A stretch of DNA of 64,000 bases from Pseudidiomarina insulisalsae (GTDB taxonomy: Bacteria; Pseudomonadota; Gammaproteobacteria; Enterobacterales; Alteromonadaceae). The DNA lies in assembly GCF_003987065.1 (NCBI RefSeq), contig NZ_PIPY01000002.1, positions 124,001 through 188,000 on the forward strand, read 5' to 3'. Under the pieces are notes generated by a model. It saw nothing but the letters and a program-made list of their open reading frames with translations, ran no database searches and was not told the DNA's origin. This document shows, in pieces, positions 1-10,040 of this stretch; position 1 is the stretch's first letter; each line of letters opens with the position of its first letter. A program made the translations under genes and the position numbers.

Positions 1-1470
1 GACTTTGATGATCTGATCTTGTTGCCGACGCAGTTGCTAGCCGCAAACGAACACTCCCGTCAGCGCTGGCAGAAGAAGTTTCAGTACTTGCTGGTGGATG
101 AATATCAGGACACCAACACCTCGCAGTATCAGTTAGTGAAACTGCTGGTGGGCGAGCGCGCCCGCTTTACTGTGGTCGGCGACGATGACCAGTCCATTTA
201 TTCCTGGCGGGGCGCGCAGCCGCAAAACCTTGCCCTGCTGCAAAAAGACTTTCCGCAGTTACAGGTTATTAAGCTTGAGCAGAACTACCGCTCGCACGGT
301 CGTATACTGAAAGCAGCCAACATACTGATTGAAAATAATCCCCACGTCTTTGACAAAAAGCTATTCTCCGAAATGGAATACGGGGTGCCTCTGCGGGTCA
401 TCTACGGTCGCAATGAGGAGCATGAAGCCGAGCGCGTGGTTGCTGAAATCGTGCGCCGTCGCTTTTTGGAGCGCACGCCCTATTCGCAGTTTGCCGTGCT
501 ATACCGCGGCAATCATCAGTCACGTATTTTTGAAAAAGCGCTGCTGACCAACCGCATTCCGTATCGGATGACCGGCGGGCAGAGTTTCTTTGCCCGCGCC
601 GAAGTTAAAGACATCATGGCTTATCTGCGCCTGCTGGTGAATCCCACTGACGACACCGCATTTATCCGGGTCGTGAATGTGCCCAAACGGGGTATCGGTC
701 CACATACGGTCGAGCGTATTGGCGAGCTGGCGCACGAGCTGCACTGCAGTATGCTTGAGGCCGCGCAGCATCAGGCTTTGAAAACCCGGCTTGGCAGTCG
801 CGAGTATCAGTCAGTGCAACTGTTTACCCACTTACTGGGACAAACCGCACGGCGCTGCGATGACCCGCGAGATGTCATGCCAGCGCTCTATCACCTGGTG
901 AAAGAAGTCGGCTACGAAGAGTGGCTCTATGAAATGAGCCCTAGTCAGGCGGCCGCCGAAATGCGTTATAAAAATATCAGCGAGCTGCTGCGCTGGGTGG
1001 GCGAAATGCTCAAAGGTGACGATGAGTATGAGCCGCTCAATCTTGAGCAAGCGGTGGCCAAACTGTGCCTGCGCGATCTGATGTCGCGTAATGAGGAGGA
1101 AGATGTCGGCGATCAGGTGCAATTGATGACCTTGCATGCATCCAAAGGTCTCGAATTCCCGCACGTATTTCTGGTCGGCATGGAAGAGGGTCTGTTACCG
1201 CACCAGTCGAGCATTGACGACAACATGGTCGAAGAAGAACGCCGACTGGCCTATGTCGGCATTACCCGTGCCCAGCAGTCGCTGATATTTACCATGGCCA
1301 AAGAACGCCGTCAGTATGGCGATGTGATCCGTCCGGAACCAAGTCGCTTTTTGTTTGAGTTACCTCAGGACGATCTGGAATGGGAAGGCAAAACACCGGT
1401 AACGCCTGAGCGCGAAGAAGCCTCGCGCGCCAGCGGCCTGGCCATGCTGCGCAATGCGCTAAAAGGCTAA
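1..1470 (+). CDS. rep: ATP-dependent DNA helicase Rep, C-terminal part (5' end outside window)
   Basis: Superfamily 1A 3'-5' helicase that helps restart replication forks and clears proteins from DNA. The open frame runs from base 1 (DFDDLILLP) without a start, so about the first 180 residues lie outside the window; 489 residues remain, against 673 in E. coli Rep. Visible SF1 motifs are the Walker B-like [24 protein letters not shown] (motif III), the NYRS motif, [12 protein letters not shown] (motif V) and YVGITRAQ (motif VI). The wording of these motifs is closer to Rep than to UvrD. The gene ends convergently with the GGDEF/EAL gene, and the two stop codons overlap by 4 bp. The family call is firm; Rep rather than UvrD is very likely. 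Confidence 0.95.
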   Translation, partial: DFDDLILLPTQLLAANEHSRQRWQKKFQYLLVDEYQDTNTSQYQLVKLLVGERARFTVVGDDDQSIYSWRGAQPQNLALLQKDFPQLQVIKLEQNYRSHGRILKAANILIENNPHVFDKKLFSEMEYGVPLRVIYGRNEEHEAERVVAEIVRRRFLERTPYSQFAVLYRGNHQSRIFEKALLTNRIPYRMTGGQSFFARAEVKDIMAYLRLLVNPTDDTAFIRVVNVPKRGIGPHTVERIGELAHELHCSMLEAAQHQALKTRLGSREYQSVQLFTHLLGQTARRCDDPRDVMPALYHLVKEVGYEEWLYEMSPSQAAAEMRYKNISELLRWVGEMLKGDDEYEPLNLEQAVAKLCLRDLMSRNEEEDVGDQVQLMTLHASKGLEFPHVFLVGMEEGLLPHQSSIDDNMVEEERRLAYVGITRAQQSLIFTMAKERRQYGDVIRPEPSRFLFELPQDDLEWEGKTPVTPEREEASRASGLAMLRNALKG

Positions 1471-4043
1471 ATCGCTTCTTGCTGTGCCTTAAGTTGCAGC
1501 CAGGTAGGTTCACCTAGTTGCTCACCAACACCTACCTGTACCCCGGCAGCCCGCAACGCCTGCAATTGCTCAGGTGTATCAACCCCTGCAGCAGCGATGG
1601 TAATGCTCAGCTCAGCACAAAGATTGACGACATTGCGCACCATCACCTTGGCACGCTCAGAACGTGTGGTCTCGCTGACAAAGCGAGGATCTAATTTGAC
1701 ATGGGTGAAGGGATAATTCAGCAGGTACTGCAATGCTCCGGCACTACGGCCAAACTCATTGAGAGCAAGCCCGACCCCGGCTTCGGCCAGGGTACGCAGC
1801 GCTGTTAGCTGCCGTTTCGAGTTATCACTAAGCTCGGTCTCACTGAATTCAAATACCAGCTTGCCGGGTTTTATCCCGGCGCGTTTAACGATCTCAAGCA
1901 AGGCCTTCACGTCGGCCAACTTATAAAGATGACGTGTCGACAGGCTGACATAAATGGGCACCTGCAATTGCTCTTCACGGACAATCTCGCAACAGCGCGT
2001 CAGCATCCAGTGGTCAAGCTGCAGAATCATGCCAGTTTTTTCGGCCACATTCAGGAAGCTTTGTGCCGTCAGTAACTGATCACCGCGTTGCCAGCGTACC
2101 AGCACCTCACGCGCCTGGGCTTTGCCCGTTGTCAGCGAGACTAAATCATACTGCTGGAGGACGAAGTCCTGATCGAACTGTGCATGGCGCAATTCAGTCT
2201 CACGGTGCAGCGATGCCACCAGATCTTTATGAATACTTTCATCGAAGACCACGTAGCGGCCGCGGCCCATGCCTTTGGCCTGGTACATCGCCGCGTCGGC
2301 GTCACGCAGCAAACGTTCAGCAGAATCATTGCGCGACTTACACTCAGCAATGCCGACACTGGCACCCGAGTAATGCTCACTTTCACCAAATACGAACGGC
2401 TTGCGCATATGTTCAATGATGCGACTGGCGACGTCTTTGGCATCATCGATATGCTTAATCAGACTCAGCAGAATGACGAACTCGTCGCCGCCCAGACGCG
2501 CTACCGTGTCGTTGTCGCGTACGCACTCGCCAATGCGGCGGCTGGCCTCAAGCAGAAACTCATCACCTGCCGAGTGACCGAGAGAATCATTGATGTCTTT
2601 AAAGCGATCCAGGTCAACAAAGAGCACGGCAAAATTATGTGTCGGAAAGCGCTTCTTCTGTTTTAGCGCCTGCTGCAAACGCTCGGTGAACATGGAGCGG
2701 TTCGGCAACCCCGTCAGGGTATCGTGGTGAGCATCGTAAAAGAGTTTTTCTTCGATCTTTTTACGCCGCTCAATTTCGCTGACTAATTCTTCCGTGCGCT
2801 CAGCCACTTTCTTTTCCAGAAAGGCATTCACACGCTTAACTTCATCGGCATTACGGCGTCGCTCCAGAGCTACCGCCACGTGTTGTGAAACGAAGTTGAG
2901 CACTTCAAGATCGTCGTGCTTATAGCTTATTTCGTCTTTATAGGTCTGAACTGATAATACGCCAATGACTTCATCATCAATGACCAGAGGCGAGCCCAGC
3001 CACTGCTTCGGCTGACTACCATAGTATTTAGTCGGGCCCTCAACGCGCCCCTCGCGCACCAAGCGGTCATACGTTGCTTCGTCAATGAACATCGGCTGGT
3101 TACTAGAGATAACATACTCGGTCATCCCCTTACCCAATGGACGCCGGTCCATCAGTTGCTGGTCACGTTCGTCGACATAATAAGGGAAGCGGATATGCCG
3201 CTTATCGTCGTCTATCAGCGCCACAAAGAAGTTATCGTTGCTCATTAGCAAGCCGATCTGTTCATGAAGCTTGGCGAAGAAGGTCGCCATATTTTCCGAA
3301 GTATTGGTCAGCTCTGAAATTGCGTACAGCACCGCTGAAAGTTTTTCGGCACGTTTGCGCTCGGCAATTTGCTCTTCCAGGTTGCGGTTAATGTCACGCA
3401 GATTGGCGGTTTGCCGATCAATTTCTTCGCGCATAAACTCGCGCTGCCGAATCCGTTCCAGCGCGTTGACAATGTGTTGCGACACGAACATAAACAGTTC
3501 TTTGTCATTCGTGGTATAACCCACGTTTGGCGTGTAGCTCTGTACCACCATGGCGCCAATCACCCGCTCGCCACTTCGCAGCGGCACACCGAGCCAGTCC
3601 ACCGGCGGTGAGCCTAAATCACGAATTTCGCCCGATGCCACAAGCTCATTGAAATTCTCTTCATTGAACAAAAACGGCTGGCCGGTGCGCATGACATAAC
3701 CGGTGAGTCCCTGGCGCAGCACTTCCGCCGGAAATTGCTCGTTGCTGGGCATGTCATCGTATTCGTCGACGAAGTAAACAAATTTCACCGTGTCGTCGGT
3801 ATTGTCATACAAGCAAACGAAAAAGTTCTTCGCCATCATCAGCTCATCAATAATGGCATGCAGGGCGGGATAAAATTCAGACATGTCACGCGCAGAGGAG
3901 GCAAGCTCGGAAATACGGAACAAAGCTTTTTGTATGACTTCCGACTGGCGGTACTTTAAAGCAATGTTTTTCAGACGTGCAACAGCCTTGCGCAAGCGCG
4001 CAACTTCCTGGGGTGAGACCTTAGGCTGTGGTGATTTGTTCAT
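1467..4043 (-). CDS. GAF-GAF-GGDEF-EAL signalling protein; cyclase motif intact, EAL degenerate
   Basis: Cytoplasmic c-di-GMP signalling protein of 858 residues with no membrane segment. Order of parts: an N-terminal helix, GAF domain 1 (about 40-200), a coiled-coil linker, GAF domain 2 (about 235-400), a second coiled coil, GGDEF (about 430-595) and an EAL-like domain (about 605-850). The cyclase has [11 protein letters not shown], preceded at the correct 5-residue distance by RDND, an RxxD inhibitory site, so diguanylate cyclase activity with product feedback is expected. The EAL domain looks dead: the EAL signature reads EVLVRW, the DDFGTG loop reads NEFGRS, and the usual AEGVE reads AAGVD. 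It is therefore more likely a c-di-GMP or GTP sensing or structural domain than a phosphodiesterase. The ligands of the GAF domains cannot be read from sequence. Confidence 0.88.
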   Translation of the reverse strand: MNKSPQPKVSPQEVARLRKAVARLKNIALKYRQSEVIQKALFRISELASSARDMSEFYPALHAIIDELMMAKNFFVCLYDNTDDTVKFVYFVDEYDDMPSNEQFPAEVLRQGLTGYVMRTGQPFLFNEENFNELVASGEIRDLGSPPVDWLGVPLRSGERVIGAMVVQSYTPNVGYTTNDKELFMFVSQHIVNALERIRQREFMREEIDRQTANLRDINRNLEEQIAERKRAEKLSAVLYAISELTNTSENMATFFAKLHEQIGLLMSNDNFFVALIDDDKRHIRFPYYVDERDQQLMDRRPLGKGMTEYVISSNQPMFIDEATYDRLVREGRVEGPTKYYGSQPKQWLGSPLVIDDEVIGVLSVQTYKDEISYKHDDLEVLNFVSQHVAVALERRRNADEVKRVNAFLEKKVAERTEELVSEIERRKKIEEKLFYDAHHDTLTGLPNRSMFTERLQQALKQKKRFPTHNFAVLFVDLDRFKDINDSLGHSAGDEFLLEASRRIGECVRDNDTVARLGGDEFVILLSLIKHIDDAKDVASRIIEHMRKPFVFGESEHYSGASVGIAECKSRNDSAERLLRDADAAMYQAKGMGRGRYVVFDESIHKDLVASLHRETELRHAQFDQDFVLQQYDLVSLTTGKAQAREVLVRWQRGDQLLTAQSFLNVAEKTGMILQLDHWMLTRCCEIVREEQLQVPIYVSLSTRHLYKLADVKALLEIVKRAGIKPGKLVFEFSETELSDNSKRQLTALRTLAEAGVGLALNEFGRSAGALQYLLNYPFTHVKLDPRFVSETTRSERAKVMVRNVVNLCAELSITIAAAGVDTPEQLQALRAAGVQVGVGEQLGEPTWLQLKAQQEAI

Positions 4044-4175
4044 TGGCTTTTAAAAGCTCTTTGTTTGTTTTTTAGACTGTTTTTATGTTTTTTTGTGAAC
4101 AAACATGACTTCGATTATATCTTTACATTTAATTACAAGAAAGTCCTTTGCTGAATTTTTCGTCGTTAAAAAGGC

Positions 4176-4200
4176 AAAAAAAAACCGCCGAAGCGGTTTT
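4176..4200 (-). terminator. Rho-independent terminator of the cytochrome c5 gene
   Basis: On the minus strand an 8-bp stem AAAACCGC / GCGGTTTT closes a TTCG tetraloop and is followed by a T run of at least 5 (A-rich at 4176-4180 on the plus strand). It lies 28 bp after the stop of the cytochrome gene. The UUCG loop makes this a strong hairpin. Confidence 0.85.
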
Positions 4201-4227
4201 TCATCAAACTATACAAGTAGTTCGCTA

Positions 4228-4677
4228 TTAAATGTCGGCGATCATGTAATCAATAGCGGCCTGAATTTCGTCGTCGCTACAGTCTGAACAGGTGCCTTTC
4301 GGAGGCATTGCATTGTAGCCTTCAATCGCATGCTTTAGCACAGTGTCCATGCCTTGCGCCAGACGTGGCTCCCAGTCAGCAGCGTTATTAATTTTTGGCG
4401 CACCCAGCACACCGCCGGTGTGACATGCGGCACAGAAAGTATTGTAAACCTGTTCCCCGGAGCGCGCTCCGCCAGCACTGGCTGAATCGTTGGCCGCTGC
4501 AGCAGCATCGCCGGTGCGTACCTGACCAATTGGAGCGATACGTTTAGCAATGTCTTCGTTGCTGTCTTGCGGTAACATTGTTGCGCCCGCGCTACCCACT
4601 ACAAAAGCTAAAGCGGCGGCGAGGAAACGACCAGATTTTACGACTTTAAATACGTTCACAGTGGACTCCTGTTTCAA
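4228..4677 (-). CDS. Periplasmic cytochrome c5-type monohaem cytochrome
   Basis: Small electron carrier, 149 residues. Residues about 15-33 form a hydrophobic export or anchor segment. A low-complexity Ala/Ser linker follows, then the haem-binding CAACH at 82-86 and the probable distal Met ligand in YNAMPPKG. The pair of cysteines in GTCSDCSDDE, about 45 residues after the haem motif, is the disulphide typical of cytochrome c5. It probably shuttles electrons in the periplasm between quinol-oxidising complexes and a terminal oxidase; the partner is not in this window. It is a single gene, divergent from dinB, with its own UUCG-loop terminator. The ATG at 4677 is used; a later start is unlikely because it would remove the signal. 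Confidence 0.87.
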   Translation of the reverse strand: MKQESTVNVFKVVKSGRFLAAALAFVVGSAGATMLPQDSNEDIAKRIAPIGQVRTGDAAAAANDSASAGGARSGEQVYNTFCAACHTGGVLGAPKINNAADWEPRLAQGMDTVLKHAIEGYNAMPPKGTCSDCSDDEIQAAIDYMIADI

Positions 4678-4752
4678 TACCGATGAGCTTGCACGCTCAC
4701 AAAGTTGTTGCGATTATAGCCAGAATCCGTCCAAGGTTAAACATTTCGTTTC

Positions 4753-5835
4753 ATGTCTTCTCCATCACTGTTAAATACGCGGAAAATTGCCCTGTTAGAT
4801 CTCGACGCTTTCTTTGCCAGCGCCGAGGTTTTGCGTGATCCGAGTTTACGTCATCGGCCCTTTGCCGTGGGCGGTGGTAGTGAGCGCGGTGTGGTTGCGA
4901 CGGCGAATTACCTGGCGCGTCAGTATGGTGTGCGTAGTGCTATGTCCGGTGCGCACGCGCGCCGCTTATGCCCGCAATTGCACTTCGTAAAACCCGATCA
5001 TCGCTATTACCGTGAGCTTTCCCGGCAGGTGCTGGCGGTGTTAACTGCGGTTACCAGTGTGGTGGAACCCGCCTCTATCGATGAGTTTTATTTAGACCTG
5101 ACCGACAACACCCTACACCAGGGCAGTGCCTCACTGACCATGGACGCCATTCGCAGCCAGTTGCGCGAGATGGGTTTAACCGCTTCAGCAGGCATCAGCT
5201 GTCAGAAAATGGTGGCCAAAATTGCCAGTGAAGAGCGCAAACCCGATGGCCAGTTTGTCGTGCCTCCCGCACAGGTACTGGACTATCTGGCGCAACTTAG
5301 CCTGAAACGCATCCCCGGGGTCGGCCCGAAAAGTCTGGAGCGCCTGCAAAACGCCGGTTTTTATACCGGCAGCGATATTCAACGCGCGGATCTTGCGCGA
5401 CTGCAACGTTTACTTGGCGATAAAGCCGGATGGCTGCTTTTTCAGCGCTGTACCGGGCACGACCCGCGCGCCGTGGTAACCGAGCGTATTCGTAAAAGCA
5501 TTGGTTGCGAGGAGACCTTGCGCCACGACTTTCAGCACTTGCGGCAACTGGAACAATTTCTTGATCAGGTACTATTGCCGCAGCTCCAAAAACGCACTGG
5601 CCAGAGCCGTTGGCAAGACATTGCCATCAAAAGTCAGACGGTGAAACTCAAATTCAGCGATTTTCAGCAAACCACAGTGTCGCGAACCGCCAAAAGCGCC
5701 TCGCCGAGTCTTTTTTACCAGTTGCTGCGAGAAGCCTGGGAACGACGCAACCAACGGGGGGTGCGGCTGGTCGGACTGAGCATTACCCTGCCCGACCCCG
5801 ACGAACAGCTGCAACTGGAGCTGAATCTCGACTAA
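4753..5835 (+). CDS. dinB: DNA polymerase IV (Y-family translesion polymerase)
   Basis: Error-prone polymerase that bypasses lesions and extends mismatched ends; cytoplasmic, 360 residues, the usual length. The catalytic acidic residues are in LLDLDAFFASAE (motif I) and SIDEFYLDLT (motif III). TANYLARQYGVRSAM is the conserved fingers segment, and KRIPGVGPKSLERL is the helix-hairpin-helix. The C-terminal little finger is present, and the tail ending in LQLELNLD may contain a QLxLxL-type beta-clamp binding sequence. No LexA box could be recognised in the 75-bp gap shared with the divergent cytochrome gene, so SOS control is unproven. It ends 8 bp from the convergent PepSY gene. Confidence 0.94.
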   Translation: MSSPSLLNTRKIALLDLDAFFASAEVLRDPSLRHRPFAVGGGSERGVVATANYLARQYGVRSAMSGAHARRLCPQLHFVKPDHRYYRELSRQVLAVLTAVTSVVEPASIDEFYLDLTDNTLHQGSASLTMDAIRSQLREMGLTASAGISCQKMVAKIASEERKPDGQFVVPPAQVLDYLAQLSLKRIPGVGPKSLERLQNAGFYTGSDIQRADLARLQRLLGDKAGWLLFQRCTGHDPRAVVTERIRKSIGCEETLRHDFQHLRQLEQFLDQVLLPQLQKRTGQSRWQDIAIKSQTVKLKFSDFQQTTVSRTAKSASPSLFYQLLREAWERRNQRGVRLVGLSITLPDPDEQLQLELNLD

Positions 5836-5843
5836 TCAGACCG

Positions 5844-6878
5844 CTAGCGGCGCCGGCGGCGCCACCAGAACCACACGCCTGTTACCGGCAGTAAAATTAA
5901 CGCCAGCCCGCCGAGCAAAGTCGCCGTCAGCCATGCCCAACCGCCGACTGCCGCGACATGCAACGGATAGATGGTCTGTGATAACCGAAAGCCCAGCGCG
6001 CGAGCGCGCACGTCATCCGAGCTTACCATAGGGCCATTGTCGGCAAAGACCAAATAGCTGCGGCCGTTCGGGTGCCACTCACCCTCATGCCGTAAGCGCA
6101 TCCGGTAATTTCCCTCAGCCGTTGGCGCGAGATAAATCAGGCGCGGCGACTGCTGCGGCCAGTAATCCTTGGCCAGCGACAGACGCTGCTGCCAGTTGTA
6201 GGCAGGTGTCGTTGGCATAGGAGCACTGCTGATCGCCGAGGTCTGAGGTAACAGGCGTTCCAGCGACTGATTGACAAAAGCCGCGTACATAATGGCAGTG
6301 CCGGTTATAAGTAAGGCCGCAATGGGAATAATAAAGATAACGCCACTACTGCGATGCAACTGCCACAAGGTTGCCATAAACTGGCGCTGCCCGGGCCGGA
6401 CAAAGCGCACACTGAGCACGCGCCAGCTCCAGTGCCGGGGCCACCAGCGGATCAGCCCGGCAATCACCAGCAGCAAACTGAGCAGGCCGAGTATGCCCAT
6501 GATGTCTTTGCCCAGGTCATGCAGCAGCATGTGGTGGTGAAACTCGACCATCCACGACACCCAGTCACCTAGTTCCGTTCGTGCCAACAGGTGCTCGCCG
6601 GCCGCGTTGAAATAATGCGTGGTGCCGTCGCCATCAATAACTTCCGTCCAGGGTTTGTCATCGCGGGGAAGAAAAGCGTAGCCGGCGTCAAAGCGATCAA
6701 AAACCGCCGCCGCTTCGGCCATGGTTGGCAGGGTGGTCAGGCGCAATTGCGGGTATTGCAGTTGCAGAAGTTCAGTCTTATATAACAACAAAGTGCCCGT
6801 CAATGCGACGAGCACCATCCAAACACTCAGGGCAAGGCCGAGCCATTTATGAACTCGGCCAAAACCATGTCGCCACAT
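5844..6878 (-). CDS. PepSY-associated transmembrane protein, probable iron-uptake accessory
   Basis: Inner-membrane protein of 344 residues of the PepSY-TM family (PiuB/FhuF-like neighbours of ferric receptors). It starts with the characteristic HGFGRVHKWLGLALSVW first helix. A periplasmic PepSY region follows, then transmembrane helices near 145-170 (HDLGKDIMGILGLLSLLLV), 190-215 and at the C-terminus, which ends in a WFWWRRRRR stop-transfer. Conserved histidines in VEFHHHMLLHDLG and LWQLHRSSGV suggest a membrane redox centre; reduction of ferric siderophore is the usual proposal for this family. Its start codon abuts the stop of the TonB receptor, so the two are one operon under the Fur box near 9036. 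The precise substrate is unknown. Confidence 0.8.
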   Translation of the reverse strand: MWRHGFGRVHKWLGLALSVWMVLVALTGTLLLYKTELLQLQYPQLRLTTLPTMAEAAAVFDRFDAGYAFLPRDDKPWTEVIDGDGTTHYFNAAGEHLLARTELGDWVSWMVEFHHHMLLHDLGKDIMGILGLLSLLLVIAGLIRWWPRHWSWRVLSVRFVRPGQRQFMATLWQLHRSSGVIFIIPIAALLITGTAIMYAAFVNQSLERLLPQTSAISSAPMPTTPAYNWQQRLSLAKDYWPQQSPRLIYLAPTAEGNYRMRLRHEGEWHPNGRSYLVFADNGPMVSSDDVRARALGFRLSQTIYPLHVAAVGGWAWLTATLLGGLALILLPVTGVWFWWRRRRR

Positions 6879-8986
6879 CAGAACTGATAGTTCCAGTTAA
6901 CGCTGACAGTGCGGCCACGGCCAGTAAAGTTGCGATTGTCTGACCCTGCTGTTTGCGCGTAGTAGGTGAAGTAGTACTCATCCAGCAAGTTCTCGACACC
7001 GATGGTAAACCGTCCGTAGTCGAGTGTTTCAATCATCACCTGGGCATCCAGGGTTTCATAACCGTCGAAGTTGTTGATCGCTTGTGCGCCCGAATAGATG
7101 TCACGATCAAACAGCATGTTGTATTGCAGGCGGCTGCTGACCAGGGTGCCCCACTGCTGTTCCCAGAACAGGTTAGCGCGTTCTGGTGCAATATTACGGC
7201 CACCGAGTTCAGTATCGACGCGGTCATCACCATTACTGTCGTATTCACCGTTGGTTTTCGCATAGTTCATACCGAAGCTGGTAACTGGCGACCAGGCATA
7301 GCTGGCGCTTAGCTCGTAACCATCAATTTCAGTGCGTTCACGCTTCACGCTATAAAAGCCTTCGGCGTCCGCCTGTAACCGCGCGCCTAAGTCTGAGTCA
7401 GACATAAAGTAGCTGGCGCTGAAGGTCATTGCCGAGCTACGATATTCAACACCTACTTCACGGTTATCGGCAATTACTGGCTGTAAGTCCAGGAAGCTGC
7501 TAACACTTAAGCCCGGCTCGCTAATACCGCGAAGCACACGCCCCACATCCGGCATACTGAAGCCTTCAGAGTAGCTGGCAAATACACGCCAGTCATTGCT
7601 CAGCTCATACACAATACCCGCATTCGGCAATAACTCGTTGAATGATGGCTCGCCGCCTTCAACCAACACACTGCCGTAGCTGGCCAGAGTGGTAAAGTCA
7701 TCCACACTTAACTGGCCGTACTCATACCGTAGGCCGGCACTTAAGGTTAAACCGTTCGCTTGATAACGCACCTGAGTAAAGGGAGCCCAATTTTTAAACG
7801 TGGTTTCCGGTACCCATTTACGGTTGGTCTGTGCCAATTCCTGGAAGGTGGTATCGTTCAGATAATCCAGTCCCGCGGCAATGTTCACCGGCATGGCACC
7901 GACATTACGCCAGTTCATGGTCAGGCGCGAACCATACTTTTGTGAGTCGTTACGTGACTGATCAAACAGGTTCTCACCATAAGCCGGGTCCTGGAAGGTC
8001 GCGTAAGTGCCACCACCATAGAGCGCCGAGAAATCTTGCGAGAATAGCTGCCAGTTAACATCCGCACCCCATAAGTTGGCGTGACGATAGGTCAAGGTAG
8101 CGGTGGTTACCCGGTTGGTTGGAGCGTCTCCGGCAGCTGGTTCTGGAACTGAAATGGTAGGCTCCCCCGCGCTCCGGTCGCCGCCTTGTGAGGAGTAGTC
8201 ACCGTTTCCTTCAAGCTCAAAATGATTGACCATGGCTTCAAGGCTTTGTTGCGTATCGATGCGATAGCCGAGCTTGGCGAATAGGTCATAACTCTCAGAG
8301 TCCATGGTGTCGCCCTGTGCAGTATCAACACCAATCAGCTGCCCGTTTCCATCAACATACATACCCGTGCTACGCAGTTGCACACCAGCGACCACTGATA
8401 CGTCGTCAGCGGCGCCCCGGAACAGGTAGCCAGTACGATAGCTCAGGCCTTCGCTGGTCTCGCTGGTTGGCGCTGTAAAGCCCGCATTCACTTCATGGCT
8501 GGCCCCCTGCGTCGCCGATTTGGTGATGATATTAATCAGGCCACCACTGGCTCCAAGGCCTTGGATCGCGCTGGCACCGTGAATGATTTCGATGCGCTCA
8601 ATCATGAGTGGATCAATGGTATAAGCTGCGCGTGCGCCGTTACGCAATGGGTTGGACTGTGGCACACCATCAATGAGATAAAGCGGGTCACGACCACGTA
8701 AGGTCTCGCCTGAACTGGTTAACTTCTGGCGCGAAGGTGAAAAGGCAGGTACCAGATTACCTAGTACATCCGACAGGGTATCGGCACTTGCCAGTTGCTG
8801 GCGCAGCTCTTCACCCTCTATCACGGTGACCGTTGCCGGAATGCTTGCTGCGGTCTGCTCGGTACGGCTCGCGGTTATTTTAATGCGCTCTGCTGCGGCT
8901 ACCGGCTCCTGATTCTCACTTTGCTGGGCTAGAGCAGGTGCACTTAGTAAAGTAGCAATGGTTAAACTTAACAGTGTTTTTTGCAT
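6878..8986 (-). CDS. TonB-dependent outer-membrane receptor, probable ferric siderophore receptor
   Basis: Outer-membrane beta-barrel receptor of about 702 residues. The start at 8986 is preferred because it gives a clean signal peptide (MQKTLLSLTIATLLSAPALA), has AGGA about 8 nt upstream, and leaves the Fur box upstream; the frame is also open for 23 more residues. A TonB-box-like RIKITASRTEQ follows, then the plug (VTVIEGEEL, LRGRDPLYLIDGVP, IEIIHGASAIQGLGASGGLINIITK) and a barrel ending in Phe (VNWNYQF). Cotranscribed with the PepSY membrane protein. The Fur box argues for iron as cargo; whether a siderophore, haem or other complex cannot be told. Confidence 0.87.
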   Translation of the reverse strand: MQKTLLSLTIATLLSAPALAQQSENQEPVAAAERIKITASRTEQTAASIPATVTVIEGEELRQQLASADTLSDVLGNLVPAFSPSRQKLTSSGETLRGRDPLYLIDGVPQSNPLRNGARAAYTIDPLMIERIEIIHGASAIQGLGASGGLINIITKSATQGASHEVNAGFTAPTSETSEGLSYRTGYLFRGAADDVSVVAGVQLRSTGMYVDGNGQLIGVDTAQGDTMDSESYDLFAKLGYRIDTQQSLEAMVNHFELEGNGDYSSQGGDRSAGEPTISVPEPAAGDAPTNRVTTATLTYRHANLWGADVNWQLFSQDFSALYGGGTYATFQDPAYGENLFDQSRNDSQKYGSRLTMNWRNVGAMPVNIAAGLDYLNDTTFQELAQTNRKWVPETTFKNWAPFTQVRYQANGLTLSAGLRYEYGQLSVDDFTTLASYGSVLVEGGEPSFNELLPNAGIVYELSNDWRVFASYSEGFSMPDVGRVLRGISEPGLSVSSFLDLQPVIADNREVGVEYRSSAMTFSASYFMSDSDLGARLQADAEGFYSVKRERTEIDGYELSASYAWSPVTSFGMNYAKTNGEYDSNGDDRVDTELGGRNIAPERANLFWEQQWGTLVSSRLQYNMLFDRDIYSGAQAINNFDGYETLDAQVMIETLDYGRFTIGVENLLDEYYFTYYAQTAGSDNRNFTGRGRTVSVNWNYQF

Positions 8987-9028
8987 GTTCACGAATCCTA
9001 TCAGCGCGAATAATAAAAAGTGCGCTAA

Positions 9029-9043
9029 TGATAACGATTCGCA
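9029..9043 (-). promoter_or_regulatory. Fur box upstream of the TonB receptor/PepSY operon
   Basis: TGATAACGATTCGCA matches the 7-1-7 Fur consensus (TGATAAT-N-ATTATCA) at 11 of 14 positions. It lies 43 bp upstream of the receptor ATG. On the minus strand TATCAT inside it could be a -10, with TTGATC as a weak -35 at 16-bp spacing, so Fur-Fe2+ would block RNA polymerase directly. Confidence 0.72.
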
Positions 9044-9075
9044 TTTATAGATCAATACCTAAATAGGAATAGTTT

Positions 9076-9921
9076 TTATTTAGTATCGAGCAAATGATGT
9101 GAATTCATGCTTTCTTCCAATAAGGCGTCGACTTTCAGCGTTTGACACATCTGCACATAAAGCACATGACACAGATGCTGCATACCCAGTTGCATCAGCA
9201 GGCTGTCGGTGCGCACATGGGTATCACCACCTAAGGCAAATAATGCGATATCGGCCAGAATACTGGTAGGGTTATTGCCATACCGGGTCAGAGAAATCAC
9301 CTTCGCGCCCTTATTTTTGGCCTGACGCACGACCTTTAGAATGTCACTGTTTTGTCCGCCATCACTGATGGCCACTAACACGTTGCCTTCGCTTAGCGTG
9401 GTTGCCATTTGAATCTGTAAAGCCGGATCGGTACTGCTTAAGGTAACCTTGCCCATTTGCATCAGGCGCAGCACAAAGTCTCTGGCAACAATGGCTGACT
9501 TACCAAAGCCCACGACCTGAATGGTCTCTGCGGCGACTAACAGCCTTAATGCCTGCTGCAGTTTTTCGTCTTCGTTCAAATCCGCCACGCCCTGCAATAC
9601 CGCGTAGGTCGCATCACGCAGCTCACTGAACGAGCTTTCAATGGAGCGCTCTTGTGAAGGGCGGCTGGCGGCGCTACGCTGTTGACTGGACGCCGACACC
9701 ACCGCCTCATTGACCGCAAACTTTAAGTCGGGATAACCGCGGTAACCCAGTTTCTGGCTGAATTTAACGACACTTGACTGACTGACGCCAATGGCATCGG
9801 CCAGTTGCTGCGACGAATAGTCGCGTAATAAATGCGTGTTATCGAGAATAAAATCAGCTAATTTGCGTTCAATAAGTGACATGTCATCACGCATGGCGCG
9901 GATTTTCAGTAAACAGGACAT
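9076..9921 (-). CDS. RpiR-family transcriptional regulator (HTH + SIS), muropeptide cluster 1
   Basis: Sugar-phosphate-responsive regulator of 281 residues: N-terminal RpiR helix-turn-helix (1-80) with recognition segment GVSQSSVVKFSQKLGYRGYP, and a C-terminal SIS domain (about 120-250; VVGFGKSAIVARD, AISDGGQNSD). Divergent from the NhaC transporter gene with 119 bp between them; that gap holds a 9-bp inverted repeat and the GAATAATTTATT motif. Its recognition helix is almost the same as that of the second RpiR gene at 38787, so both probably read the same operator. The ligand is probably a phosphosugar; MurNAc-6-P, as for MurR, is the best guess from context. Confidence 0.86.
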   Translation of the reverse strand: MSCLLKIRAMRDDMSLIERKLADFILDNTHLLRDYSSQQLADAIGVSQSSVVKFSQKLGYRGYPDLKFAVNEAVVSASSQQRSAASRPSQERSIESSFSELRDATYAVLQGVADLNEDEKLQQALRLLVAAETIQVVGFGKSAIVARDFVLRLMQMGKVTLSSTDPALQIQMATTLSEGNVLVAISDGGQNSDILKVVRQAKNKGAKVISLTRYGNNPTSILADIALFALGGDTHVRTDSLLMQLGMQHLCHVLYVQMCQTLKVDALLEESMNSHHLLDTK

Positions 9922-9960
9922 AAGCGCACGCTACTTCTCATAATCTATGAAAGTGAGTAG

Positions 9961-9998
9961 ACCATATTGAATAATTTATTACTGGTTGGCAATATGGT
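9961..9998. promoter_or_regulatory. Inverted repeat and GAATAATTTATT operator between RpiR gene and NhaC operon
   Basis: Perfect 9-bp inverted repeat ACCATATTG (9961-9969) and CAATATGGT (9990-9998) with a 20-bp spacer. GAATAATTTATT at 9969-9980 lies at its left side and is the same 12-mer found in the promoter regions near 32650, 32879 and 43368. It sits in the divergent intergenic region, 40 bp from the RpiR start and 43 bp from the transporter start, so it is well placed for autoregulation and control of the operon. Confidence 0.6.
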
Positions 9999-10040
9999 CG
10001 GCGAAAATCCACCTATAACTACAAAATCAAGGTTGCTTTT

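Noticed and set aside
4105-4287. 60-codon frame between the GGDEF gene and cytochrome c5
   Set aside because: It runs through the terminator hairpin of the cytochrome gene, has no ribosome site and resembles nothing known.
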